Below are positions 15,153 through 21,550 of a DNA stretch of 21,550 bases, piece by piece. Under the pieces are notes generated by a model, which saw only the letters and a list, made by a program, of their open reading frames with translations, made no database searches and was not told the DNA's origin. Both the position numbers and the translations under genes were made by a program. The stretch's first letter is position 1; each line of letters opens with the position of its first letter. Source of the DNA: Lentimicrobiaceae bacterium (GTDB taxonomy: Bacteria; Bacteroidota; Bacteroidia; Bacteroidales; SKPS01); the NCBI GenBank assembly GCA_007119395.1, contig SKPS01000313.1:1-21550 (forward strand), given 5' to 3'.

Positions 15153-15269
15153 ATGAGCAGAGTAAGGATCAGATTAAAAACGGATTACGTACGAAAAGAT
15201 GGCACATGTCTGCTTTATTGCCAAGTATCACGCGCCTCATACCTATCTTTCTTTAAACGATTCGGATAA
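15153..15269 (+). pseudogene. Truncated tyrosine-recombinase (integrase) N-terminus
   Basis: ATG at 15153 opens 38 codons ending at TAA 15267-15269. The first 25 residues, including MSRVRIRLKTDY and VRKDGTCLLYCQV, match the pattern I know from the arm-binding N-terminus of Bacteroidota phage-type integrases (xVRIxLxxxYVxKDGxCPLYxQV). The rest (SRASYLSFFKRFG) does not look like it, so homology appears to break near 15228. Full proteins of this group are about 370-420 residues, so about 90% is missing. Its place 177 bases behind a tRNA 3' end fits an integration site whose element was lost. The match is from memory and short, so confidence is moderate. Confidence 0.55.
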
Positions 15270-15275
15270 AAAGTG

Positions 15276-15283
15276 TATTTTCG
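15276..15283 (+). promoter_or_regulatory. Candidate -7 element of the first tandem paralogue
   Basis: TATTTTCG differs from TAnnTTTG at one position. TTTA at 15252-15255 stands 20 bases upstream as a poor -33. If used, the promoter lies partly inside the integrase relic. Confidence 0.4.
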
Positions 15284-15365
15284 TTGAGTAAAAAGTCTCG
15301 GTAATTTGTTAACCAAACAGTTTCAATGGCTTTGAGCCGTTCATCAATCAACAAAGCGTATGGTC

Positions 15366-17057
15366 ATGAAAAAGCTTTCTCTTTTGCTGTCTCTATGTAT
15401 TCTTGCTTTCCTGGGGTATACGCAGGAGGCATCCATCACCGTATCAACCAATGCAGTGTGTCTTGGCGATACAGTATATGCCAGTGTAACCCCACCTCTC
15501 TTATCACTGGAAGGCACCACCGGCTCAAACCGGCAAAACGGAGTGATGTTTGACATTACGGCTACCGCCAACTTCAGAATTGAGGATTTCCTGATCAACA
15601 ACAACATTGCCACCACTGACATAGAGGTGTATACCCGCCTTGGATCACACGTGGGTTACGAAACCGATTCCACCGCATGGACACTGCTGGCCACTTCATA
15701 CTCCGTTCCTGTGGGTACCGATATCCCTTTGGATCTTGGCCTGGCCTTGTCGGTTACCAAAGGGCAAACCAGGGCTTTCTACATCACCGCTACTTCATCA
15801 CCCCATTTTATCGCCTATTCCAATTCAACCAACCCGGTTGGATCTGTTGTTAACAGCAACTACTACTTCCAGATTCAAGTGGGTGCCGGGAAGACCTATC
15901 CATTTGGCTCAACTTTTACCCCACGCGCTTTCATCGGAGAGGTGGTATTCACACCTGAAGTAACAGCAACGGTATGGAACACCGGTGATACCACTACCAG
16001 CATTGCCTACGTACCTCAACGGTCTACGGTTCTGTCTGCTTCAATATTATTGGCAGATAACTATGTCTCGACCTCTCAGGGTGAGGCTGTCATCGTATCT
16101 GAATTTGATGTGACGGCTGAAGCCGATCCCTATCACATTTTACCTGGTGACACCAGCTCCCTTACGGGATCTGTTGTGCTACGCTTGGGAGCAGGAACCA
16201 CAATGGAGGCCGGTAATTCACAAAGTGGTGCCATGTTCGACCTGGCGACTACACTCCCTGTGATCATTAACGGCTTTACTGTGAACTTCACCAACCTGGG
16301 TAGTGGCGAAGTGGAGGTCTTCTATAAAACCGGATCGCATATCGGTTTTGAAGGGGATTCCACTGCATGGACCAGCCTCGAAGTATTCCAGCATCTCTCC
16401 GGTGGTTTTGGTTCGCACCTGATGTTTACAACACCCTTAAGTATAGCCGCCAATCAAACAGTTGCTTTCTATATCACCACAACTGATGAACAACGGCTGT
16501 ATTACACCAATGGCTCTTCCTTGGGTCAAACCGCTGCTTCCGGACCTGGTATTGAAATCAAAGAGGGTAGGGGTATCGCTTACCCATTCGGAACAGTATT
16601 TTCGCCACGTATCCTTAATACCATAGTTCTTTATGAACTGGTTAACCCTCCCGGCACTACCTTCAGTTGGGACAATGGAGCAAGCGGAGATAGCGTGACA
16701 GCAACTCCCGGTATCACCACAACCTATACACTCACAGTCACACACCTGGGGTGTTCAGCACAAGATACAGTGCAGGTAACCGTTGCCGGCACCGGCATCA
16801 ACGAGATAGAACCTGCGGCATTAAAAATCTACCCCAACCCTGCAACAGACCACCTCATTGTGGAGTCAAAAGAAAAAAATACGATGACCTGGTTCTACCT
16901 CACCGACATACAAGGCAAAACTGTAACTGCTCCAATCATTCCGGCAAACAACCACCGGCTGCAGATTCCCGTTTCACACCTGAATCCGGGAATATATCTT
17001 TTGCATGTAGAACATGATACGCAAAAGGCATCTTACAGAATTGTGATCTCCCGTTGA
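15366..17057 (+). CDS. Secreted two-module protein with T9SS sorting domain, tandem paralogue A
   Basis: I chose ATG 15366 (MKKLSLLLSL) over ATG 15360 because it matches the paralogue's start; the mature protein begins after YTQ. Numbering below uses 565 residues from 15360. Two homologous modules of about 145 residues lie at 52-197 and 279-425. Each runs through N/SG(V/A)MFD, EV(Y/F)xxxGSH(V/I)G(Y/F)E, STAWT, (R/V)AFYIT, and (G/R)(K/I)xYPFGxxFxPR. WNTGDTT (206-212) begins an Ig/SprB-like link. Residues 427-476 are PKD/Ig-like (FSWDNGASGDSV, TTTYTLTVTHLGCSAQDTV). From 488 LKIYPNPATDHL starts a T9SS type A sorting domain (YLTDIQGKTV, LNPGIYLLHVEHD). The ligand is unknown; the beta-rich modules suggest a surface adhesin or carbohydrate-binding role, which is a guess. 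Gene B, 224 bases downstream, is collinear over the full length. Confidence 0.9.
   Translation: MKKLSLLLSLCILAFLGYTQEASITVSTNAVCLGDTVYASVTPPLLSLEGTTGSNRQNGVMFDITATANFRIEDFLINNNIATTDIEVYTRLGSHVGYETDSTAWTLLATSYSVPVGTDIPLDLGLALSVTKGQTRAFYITATSSPHFIAYSNSTNPVGSVVNSNYYFQIQVGAGKTYPFGSTFTPRAFIGEVVFTPEVTATVWNTGDTTTSIAYVPQRSTVLSASILLADNYVSTSQGEAVIVSEFDVTAEADPYHILPGDTSSLTGSVVLRLGAGTTMEAGNSQSGAMFDLATTLPVIINGFTVNFTNLGSGEVEVFYKTGSHIGFEGDSTAWTSLEVFQHLSGGFGSHLMFTTPLSIAANQTVAFYITTTDEQRLYYTNGSSLGQTAASGPGIEIKEGRGIAYPFGTVFSPRILNTIVLYELVNPPGTTFSWDNGASGDSVTATPGITTTYTLTVTHLGCSAQDTVQVTVAGTGINEIEPAALKIYPNPATDHLIVESKEKNTMTWFYLTDIQGKTVTAPIIPANNHRLQIPVSHLNPGIYLLHVEHDTQKASYRIVISR
15513..16634 (+). repeat. Internal module duplication in paralogue A
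   Basis: Residues 52-197 and 279-425 (numbered from 15360) encode two copies of the same module, marked by MFD, GSH(V/I)G and YPFG. The same two copies occur in paralogue B (51-196 and 278-424), giving four copies within about 3.1 kb. Confidence 0.8.
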
Positions 17058-17281
17058 CATAAGAGACGGTAAGATTTCTTGATCAGGAAGTTTCCCTATG
17101 GTCCTCTGCCTGGATAAGCATTGGGATTGAGGGTTGTTTAAGAATTGGGCAACATTTTTTTACTTGATTTTTTTCGACAAATAAGTTACTTTTGTAGATG
17201 AGAAAAATCTATAACCTTTTTTGAGCAAAATCCTTCTCAACAATCATTTCTTCATGAACCGTTCACAAAAACAAATGAGCC
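17058..17281. other. Spacer between the tandem paralogues
   Basis: A 224-base AT-rich spacer. A weak stem GTTGT/GCAAC near 17135-17155 followed by ATTTTTTTA could terminate gene A. The promoter of gene B lies at 17164-17194. No small gene was seen. Confidence 0.4.
17164..17194 (+). promoter_or_regulatory. Promoter of the second tandem paralogue
   Basis: TTG (17164-17166), a 20-base spacer and TACTTTTG (17187-17194) form a full Bacteroidota promoter. The leader to ATG 17282 would be about 80 bases. Gene B therefore need not depend on readthrough from gene A. Confidence 0.7.
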
Positions 17282-18976
17282 ATGAAAAAACATCTCCTTT
17301 ATCTATTGATGATGTGTCTTCCTGTGTGGGCAATTGCTCAGGTCGCCACCATCACAGTTTCTAATAATTCACTTTGTGCGGGAGACACCTTGCATGCCAG
17401 TGTAATGCCGCCGGTGTATTCCCAGTCAGGTACCACCGGTTCCAATCAGCAAAACGGTGTAATGTTTGACCTTACGGCAACCATGGATTTTGTTGTGAGA
17501 GATTTTATAATCACAAACAACTCGGGAACCACCACCATCGAGGTTTATTCCCGCCCCGGTTCACATGTTGGGCACGAAAGCAATCCTGCCTCTTGGACGC
17601 TGCTGGCAACCGTAAGTAACGTACCTGTTGGCAGCAACCTGCCATTAAACCTGAACCTTGACCTGCCTGTAATTATTGGCCAAACGAGGGCTTTTTACAT
17701 CACCACCACTGCAACCAGTATGAACATTGAGTATGCCACAGCAGCCAATCCGGTGGGCTCGGTTCTTTCAAGCAACAGTTACTTTGAGCTGAAGGTAGGT
17801 GCGGGAAAGGGTTACCCATTCGGGGCTACCTTTTCGCCCCGTTCTTTCGTTGGCGCGGTTATATATAGCCCCAAAGTGCTTTCCACAGAATGGAATACAG
17901 GAGATACCACTGCGAGTATTGCCTTTGTGCCCGACAAATCGATGATATTATCAGCCAGGTTGTCTTTGTCCGGAGGTATCATCGCGAGATCACCCGGAGA
18001 GACTGTGAATGTTTCAGAACTGGAAGTGGCCGTCACTGCCAACCCATATACCATTGCCCCGGGTGGCAGCAGTACGCTTTCAAGTTCTGTTCTGTTGCGC
18101 AGAGGTATAGCTACAACCATGGCAGCAGGGAACGAACAGAATGGAGCCATGTTTGATGTGGTGGCTACTGCTCCGGTTGTCATATATGGCTTCACGGTGA
18201 ACTTCACCACAGAAAATCCGGGCGACCTGGAGGTTTTGTACAAAACGGGTTCTCACGTTGGGCATGAAGGGAATGCCGGTGTATGGACAAGCCTGGGGTC
18301 GCACCCGCAACTGTCGGGTGGCTATAACATGTATGTGCCTCTCAACAATCCGGTCAATGTCTCAAACGGGGACACTGTGGCCTTTTATGTGACAAGAACA
18401 GACCTTGGGGGGTATCTTCATTACTCAAATGGTTCGCAACTGGGAGCCCCTGCAGCCACTGCTCCAGGTATTCAGGTATTGGAGGGGAAAGGAGTTTCAT
18501 ACCCCTTCGGGGCAACATTTTCACCACGGATTTTGAACACCATTCTACACTACAAGGTGACAAATCCGTCTGGTATTACCTACAGCTGGGATGTTGGTGG
18601 AAGTGGCGGTTCCATGGTTGTTAGCCCGGGTGCCACAACAACCTACACACTGACTGTTACGCGCCAGGGATGCTCCGCCTCCGATACAGTTCGGGTTACC
18701 GTTTCCGGAATCGGCATAAACGACAACGAACCAACACCGTTCCGTATTTACCCTAATCCGGCATCGGATCTGCTCATGGTTGAAACGCGAGAGGGAGACC
18801 CCATCACTCAGTACTACCTTACCGATGTGCAAGGGAGGATGGTGTCAGAACAAATCATCCCATCCAACAGCGACCGGCTGCAAATACCCGTGTCGAACAT
18901 CCAACCCGGCTTATACCTGCTTCATATGAAGGTCAACGGGCAAAAGAGTGCTTTCAAGGTGATTATCGCTCGCTGA
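17282..18976 (+). CDS. Secreted two-module protein with T9SS sorting domain, tandem paralogue B
   Basis: A 564-residue exported protein with signal peptide MKKHLLYLLMMCLPVWAIAQ, cleaved after AIAQ (20). The same modules as in paralogue A lie at 51-196 and 278-424. They carry NGVMFD and NGAMFD, EVYSRPGSHVGHE and EVLYKTGSHVGHE, AFYIT and AFYVT, and GKGYPFGATFSPR and GKGVSYPFGATFSPR. WNTGDTTASIAFVP (204-217) links them. Residues 428-476 are an Ig/PKD-like domain (YSWDVGGSGGSM, TTTYTLTVTRQGCSASDTV). From 488 RIYPNPASDLLMVE begins a T9SS type A sorting domain (YLTDVQGRMVSE, IQPGLYLLHMKV). Length and domain order match paralogue A almost residue for residue, so the pair arose by duplication of the whole gene. 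It has its own promoter at 17164-17194. Function unknown. Confidence 0.9.
   Translation: MKKHLLYLLMMCLPVWAIAQVATITVSNNSLCAGDTLHASVMPPVYSQSGTTGSNQQNGVMFDLTATMDFVVRDFIITNNSGTTTIEVYSRPGSHVGHESNPASWTLLATVSNVPVGSNLPLNLNLDLPVIIGQTRAFYITTTATSMNIEYATAANPVGSVLSSNSYFELKVGAGKGYPFGATFSPRSFVGAVIYSPKVLSTEWNTGDTTASIAFVPDKSMILSARLSLSGGIIARSPGETVNVSELEVAVTANPYTIAPGGSSTLSSSVLLRRGIATTMAAGNEQNGAMFDVVATAPVVIYGFTVNFTTENPGDLEVLYKTGSHVGHEGNAGVWTSLGSHPQLSGGYNMYVPLNNPVNVSNGDTVAFYVTRTDLGGYLHYSNGSQLGAPAATAPGIQVLEGKGVSYPFGATFSPRILNTILHYKVTNPSGITYSWDVGGSGGSMVVSPGATTTYTLTVTRQGCSASDTVRVTVSGIGINDNEPTPFRIYPNPASDLLMVETREGDPITQYYLTDVQGRMVSEQIIPSNSDRLQIPVSNIQPGLYLLHMKVNGQKSAFKVIIAR
17432..18553 (+). repeat. Internal module duplication in paralogue B
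   Basis: Residues 51-196 and 278-424 are the third and fourth copies of the module described for paralogue A. GSHVGHE appears unchanged in both copies here. Confidence 0.8.
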
Positions 18977-19114
18977 TACGTCGAAAAACTTGTTTGCATT
19001 CCTATCTTTCAAGCAGAGTACAAGTCTCTGACTAACGCTACTATGTGAAAAATGTAATTGGTGATCAACCTGTATTCGTCTTCAACTGACAACCGTTGGT
19101 GTATTTATTTGCCT

Positions 19115-19127
19115 GAACCTTCGGTTC
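19115..19127. other. Small perfect hairpin upstream of the permease -7 element
   Basis: GAACC and GGTTC (19115-19119 and 19123-19127) are separated by a TTC loop. The repeat sits where the -33 element of the permease promoter would be expected (16 bases before the -7), so it could be an operator. This is inferred from position only. Confidence 0.3.
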
Positions 19128-19142
19128 GCATGACAAAAACCT

Positions 19143-19150
19143 TATCTTTG
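19143..19150 (+). promoter_or_regulatory. -7 element of the permease gene, suggesting a leaderless transcript
   Basis: TATCTTTG is a full TAnnTTTG match whose last base is only 6 bases before the ATG at 19156. With a start site about 5-7 bases after the element, transcription would begin at or next to the start codon. No good TTG was seen at -33; TTTG at 19108-19111 is too far away. Confidence 0.6.
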
Positions 19151-19155
19151 CCTAC

Positions 19156-20586
19156 ATGCAATCCGGTTCAGATCAGGGGAGTCTAAGCAGGTCGTTGGGG
19201 CTGAAGCTAGCCATAGTGGTGGTGATCGGCAACATTCTCGGCTCGGGGGTCTATAAGAAAGTAGCCCCTATGGCTGCGGAGTTGGATTCGGCCGTTCTGG
19301 TACTTATTTGCTGGGTTTTGGGTGGGTTGATCACCTTGTTCGGTGCACTCAGCAATGCAGAAATTGCCGGTATGTTCGCTGACACTGGCGGAGAGGTGGT
19401 CTATTACCGTCGGATTTACAACCGTTTTATCTCTTTCCTCTACGGATGGTCCCATTTTGCCATTATCAAAACAGCCTCTATCGCCTCATTGGCTTATGTG
19501 TTTGCCATGTCGGTTCACAGCATGGCACCTCTGCCTGAAGTGCTTCCCGGATTGGCGCCGCTAAGCATCGGAGGCGTATTTCATCCATTTGCTGGCTTTA
19601 ATGTAAAACTGCTTGCAATATGCCTGATCCTTGCTCTTACCCTGTTTAATACCTACGGAATAAAACGGGGAATGCACCTGAGCTCCCTGCTGCTGCTGTT
19701 GGTCATTACAGGGATTCTACTGATCACGGTCTTTGGGCTCGCTTCATCACCATCAAATATCCAGCAGGTCTTTGAAATCACACCAGCGACCAGAGCGACC
19801 GGTTTGGGAACCATGTTTACAGCAATGCTGGCCGCTTTTTGGGCATATGAAGGTTGGAACTCAGTAGGTTTCGTTGCCGGGGAAATACGAAACCCCAACA
19901 AAAACGTACCCCTTGCACTGATGTTCGGTTTGTTTGGTGTAATTGCTATCTACCTTCTGGTGAACACAGCCTATCTCTCTCTCCTCTCAACCGAACAACT
20001 CACCGAAATCTATTCATCCGCCAATCAGATCGCAGCAGTAGAAGCTGTAAGAGTTTTTGGAGGCACCACCGGTGCCTTTGTCATCTCACTGCTTATTCTG
20101 GTCACCACACTTGGCTGTACCCACGCCTCCGTCATCAGCAACGCCAGAATCTATTATGCCCTCGCCAGTAAGAACCTGTTCTTTCAACCCGTCGCCAAAG
20201 TCAACAAGGCAAAGGTCCCTGCCGGCTCACTATGGTTCCAGGGCGTCTGGGCATCCGTTCTGGTCCTCTCCGGAACTTTCGACCAACTCACAGATACCCT
20301 TATCTTTGCTGCCTTCATTTTCTACGGAATCACCACCCTCGGCGTATTTGTCATGCGGATCCGTGAGCCCAATCTCTACCGCCCCTACAAAGTGTGGGGG
20401 TATCCAATCATCCCTGCATTTTTCGTGCTCTTCTGCGCCGCACTCACAGTGAATACAGTGATGACCCGACCACGTGAAGCCGCCATCGGACTTACACTCA
20501 TCGCCATTGGGGTCCCATTCTATTTCCTCTTTAAGAGAAAAGCCAATATAGAAAATAAATCTCCCAAAAACCCTGACACCCCCTAA
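19156..20586 (+). CDS. APC superfamily amino-acid permease
   Basis: An inner-membrane protein of 476 residues with about 12 hydrophobic segments, the size expected for amino acid/polyamine/organocation permeases. The first helix has GNILGSGVYKKVAP (25-38), matching the G-S-G unwound substrate-binding turn typical of the family. Others are NAEIAGMFADTGGEVVYYRRIY (67-88, the E-x-G-x-P region in looser form), FWAYEGWNSVGFVAGEIRNPNKNVP (about 231-255, strongly conserved in APC/LAT-type carriers) and YRPYKVWGYPIIP near the C-terminus. The substrate is unknown; LAT/SteT-like exchangers move serine, threonine or bulky neutral amino acids. The transcript may be leaderless (see 19143). The next gene starts 62 bases downstream and may be co-transcribed. 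Confidence 0.92.
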   Translation: MQSGSDQGSLSRSLGLKLAIVVVIGNILGSGVYKKVAPMAAELDSAVLVLICWVLGGLITLFGALSNAEIAGMFADTGGEVVYYRRIYNRFISFLYGWSHFAIIKTASIASLAYVFAMSVHSMAPLPEVLPGLAPLSIGGVFHPFAGFNVKLLAICLILALTLFNTYGIKRGMHLSSLLLLLVITGILLITVFGLASSPSNIQQVFEITPATRATGLGTMFTAMLAAFWAYEGWNSVGFVAGEIRNPNKNVPLALMFGLFGVIAIYLLVNTAYLSLLSTEQLTEIYSSANQIAAVEAVRVFGGTTGAFVISLLILVTTLGCTHASVISNARIYYALASKNLFFQPVAKVNKAKVPAGSLWFQGVWASVLVLSGTFDQLTDTLIFAAFIFYGITTLGVFVMRIREPNLYRPYKVWGYPIIPAFFVLFCAALTVNTVMTRPREAAIGLTLIAIGVPFYFLFKRKANIENKSPKNPDTP

Positions 20587-20648
20587 CGGTATGGTATAAT
20601 CATTGATGGAAAAACATCCAACAATATCAAACAAAACAAACCATTGAA

Positions 20649-21302
20649 ATGACGATCAACTATTTACCTCAAAGACTGTTAATCACAGTATTGTTTTTTA
20701 GCATGGCTTCAATTGCAGCGGCGCAGCAACCCGCTGCCTCCACTGCTGATACCGCTCGTGCGGCCTCTGACTTTGAATATGAGTATATGATCATTAGTGG
20801 TGGGATGGGAGCAGGTGTGGTGGTGAGTACCAACATCATCAATACCGGTGCTGTGGTTCCTTTCTCTGCCGATTTTATGCTGCAGTCACGACACAACCGA
20901 TTTGGTCTGGGCTTTACTCACGAACTCTACCTGACACCGCAAAACCTCGGTAAGATGATGCTGGGTGAAAGCTCGAATGTAAACAAGTTTTATCTGAAAT
21001 ATGAATGGACGTTGTTACGGCACAGCCCTGTTAATTTTGGTGTAAGTGGTCAGTTCGGCCTTTTTACCGTTGGAAGGGAAGCTGATCTGGAGCTCGATGA
21101 CCATACACGACTCTTCGGAAACCTTGGTGTGGTGGGTGAACTTGGATTCCCCAGACTCTTTTTGTTTGCCAGACCGGCCCTTGAGTACAAATCCTATACC
21201 CGGCTGCACAAAGAAGTACTGGTTACCGTATCAGTAGGAGTCCGTTATAAGATGTTATCGGAAACCGAAAAAGCCCGAAGAGAAGCCCGCAGAAGAAGAT
21301 AG
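20649..21302 (+). CDS. Probable outer-membrane beta-barrel protein
   Basis: A 217-residue protein with a signal peptide (hydrophobic core about 10-23, likely cleavage after AAAQ, 26). The remainder, from about 45, has alternating polar/aromatic strands: MLQSRHNRFGLGFTHELYL, FYLKYEWTLL, VNFGVSGQFGLFTVGRE, LFGNLGVVGELGFPRLFLFARPALEYKS and VLVTVSVGVRYKM. This is the signature of a small beta-barrel rather than an enzyme. A basic tail LSETEKARREARRRR follows the last strand, which is unusual because barrels normally end at an aromatic residue. I do not recognise the family. It lies 62 bases behind the permease gene on the same strand, without a clear TAnnTTTG of its own. Confidence 0.7.
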   Translation: MTINYLPQRLLITVLFFSMASIAAAQQPAASTADTARAASDFEYEYMIISGGMGAGVVVSTNIINTGAVVPFSADFMLQSRHNRFGLGFTHELYLTPQNLGKMMLGESSNVNKFYLKYEWTLLRHSPVNFGVSGQFGLFTVGREADLELDDHTRLFGNLGVVGELGFPRLFLFARPALEYKSYTRLHKEVLVTVSVGVRYKMLSETEKARREARRRR

Positions 21303-21505
21303 ACAAGGACTCAACTTGAGTCAGACCCTCCTAAAAGACACTATTCAGGCCTATAAATAGTCCATTTTTACGGCACATCACTGATATTGACTCTGATTAT
21401 AACACGAATCAGTGCTTGATTTTTACAACTTATCAAAAAAAATGACTCCTAAAAGTGAAACATTTAGGGGTGAAACCGTTCTATATATATGAATGTACAT
21501 CAATC
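21303..21505. other. Intergenic region with several inverted and direct repeats
   Basis: This 203-base region has GACTCAA-C-TTGAGTC (21308-21322), ACTATT/AATAGT (21340-21345 with 21356-21361, followed by CCATTTTTAC, terminator-like), CACTGAT/ATCAGTG (21379-21385 with 21408-21414) and CTCCTAAA/TTTAGGGG (21446-21453 with 21463-21470). It also has GTGAAAC at 21455-21461 and 21470-21476, and CTCCTAAAAG at both 21328-21337 and 21446-21455. The first two probably end the upstream transcript; the others may belong to regulation of the gene at 21506. Confidence 0.5.
21340..21370 (+). terminator. Possible terminator behind the beta-barrel gene
   Basis: ACTATT (21340-21345) pairs with AATAGT (21356-21361) around a 10-base loop and is followed by CCATTTTTAC. 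It is 38 bases past the stop codon. The short stem limits confidence. Confidence 0.4.
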
Positions 21506-21550
21506 ATGGAAAAAAGATTCACTTTTTCTTTGAAAACGGATGTGCATGTA
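21506..21550 (+). CDS. Start of an unidentified gene cut by the right window edge
   Basis: ATG at 21506 opens 15 codons (MEKRFTFSLKTDVHV) with no stop before the window ends. The wording looks like a real N-terminus, but too little is visible to name it. A second open frame from ATG 21494 (MYINHGKKIHFFF) also reaches the edge but reads less naturally. The repeat-rich region before it suggests its own regulation. Confidence 0.4.
   Translation, partial: MEKRFTFSLKTDVHV

Larger units (their letters stand above)
14976..15359. other. Spacer between tRNA-Arg and the tandem secreted-protein pair (integration scar)
   Basis: A 384-base stretch with no intact gene. It holds a strong hairpin (15018-15052), three TTCCC motifs (15122-15126, 15129-15133, 15141-15145), an integrase-like N-terminal relic (15153-15269) and a -7-like TATTTTCG (15276-15283). 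I did not find a second copy of the tRNA 3' end elsewhere in the window, so no pair of attachment sites can be drawn. Confidence 0.55.

Noticed and set aside
15360..15365. ATG at 15360 as the start of paralogue A
   Set aside because: The ATG two codons later gives MKK, matching the start of paralogue B and a standard signal peptide.
17812..18243. A 143-codon open frame on the minus strand within paralogue B
   Set aside because: It is antisense to a full-length gene with strong domain evidence, has no recognisable motif, promoter or start context, and mirrors the codon bias of the real frame.
20590..20600. A TATAAT-like sequence upstream of the beta-barrel gene as a promoter
   Set aside because: Primary promoters in this phylum use TAnnTTTG; no TTG at -33 goes with it, and co-transcription with the permease is likelier.
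20230..20634. A 134-codon minus-strand open frame at the end of the permease gene
   Set aside because: It lies antisense to conserved permease helices and shows odd acidic and Cys/His-rich composition with no family resemblance.

Overview
The window looks like a chromosomal segment of a member of the Bacteroidota, most likely order Bacteroidales. Four lines of evidence support this. Four secreted proteins end in type IX secretion system (T9SS) sorting domains. Families typical of this phylum are present (DUF4831, FISUMP, and lipoproteins with a short signal and SC or GC lipobox). Several genes are preceded by the Bacteroidota promoter pattern, a -33 TTG and a -7 TAnnTTTG about 19-20 bases apart. 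Shine-Dalgarno sequences are mostly absent. I cannot name a genus from sequence alone.

Left part (1-3335, all minus strand): housekeeping genes. In transcription order they are recR (recombination mediator), a membrane-anchored TPR protein, ribH (lumazine synthase), fmt (Met-tRNA formyltransferase) and the first 42 codons of an HU-type DNA-binding protein that runs off the left edge. recR has a terminator-like hairpin behind it. TPR-ribH-fmt form an operon from a good promoter at 2550-2579, and ribH and fmt overlap by 4 bases. HU has its own promoter.

Middle part (3373-13061): a sodium:solute symporter read away from recR through a palindromic pair of overlapping -7 elements; a DUF4831 lipoprotein plus Yip1-family membrane protein operon; a 1109-residue multidomain secreted protein; a convergent DUF4349 lipoprotein; a FISUMP lipoprotein whose signal peptide and domain lie in different reading frames; and a SanA/YdcF-type membrane protein.

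Right part (13200-21550): a T9SS-sorted protein on the minus strand, then tRNA-Arg(TCT). Behind the tRNA are a strong hairpin and a 38-codon relic that resembles the N-terminus of a Bacteroidota tyrosine integrase, so the tRNA probably once served as an attachment site. Next come two tandem paralogous secreted proteins of 564-565 residues. Each carries two copies of a module of about 145 residues, an Ig/PKD-like domain and a T9SS tail. An APC amino-acid permease that may be translated from a leaderless transcript and a probable outer-membrane beta-barrel follow. A stretch of about 200 bases rich in inverted repeats leads into a gene cut by the right edge.

The most notable items are the duplicated four-module secreted pair beside the tRNA/integrase scar, and the frameshifted FISUMP lipoprotein. 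No complete mobile element, CRISPR array, rRNA or recognisable defence system was found.
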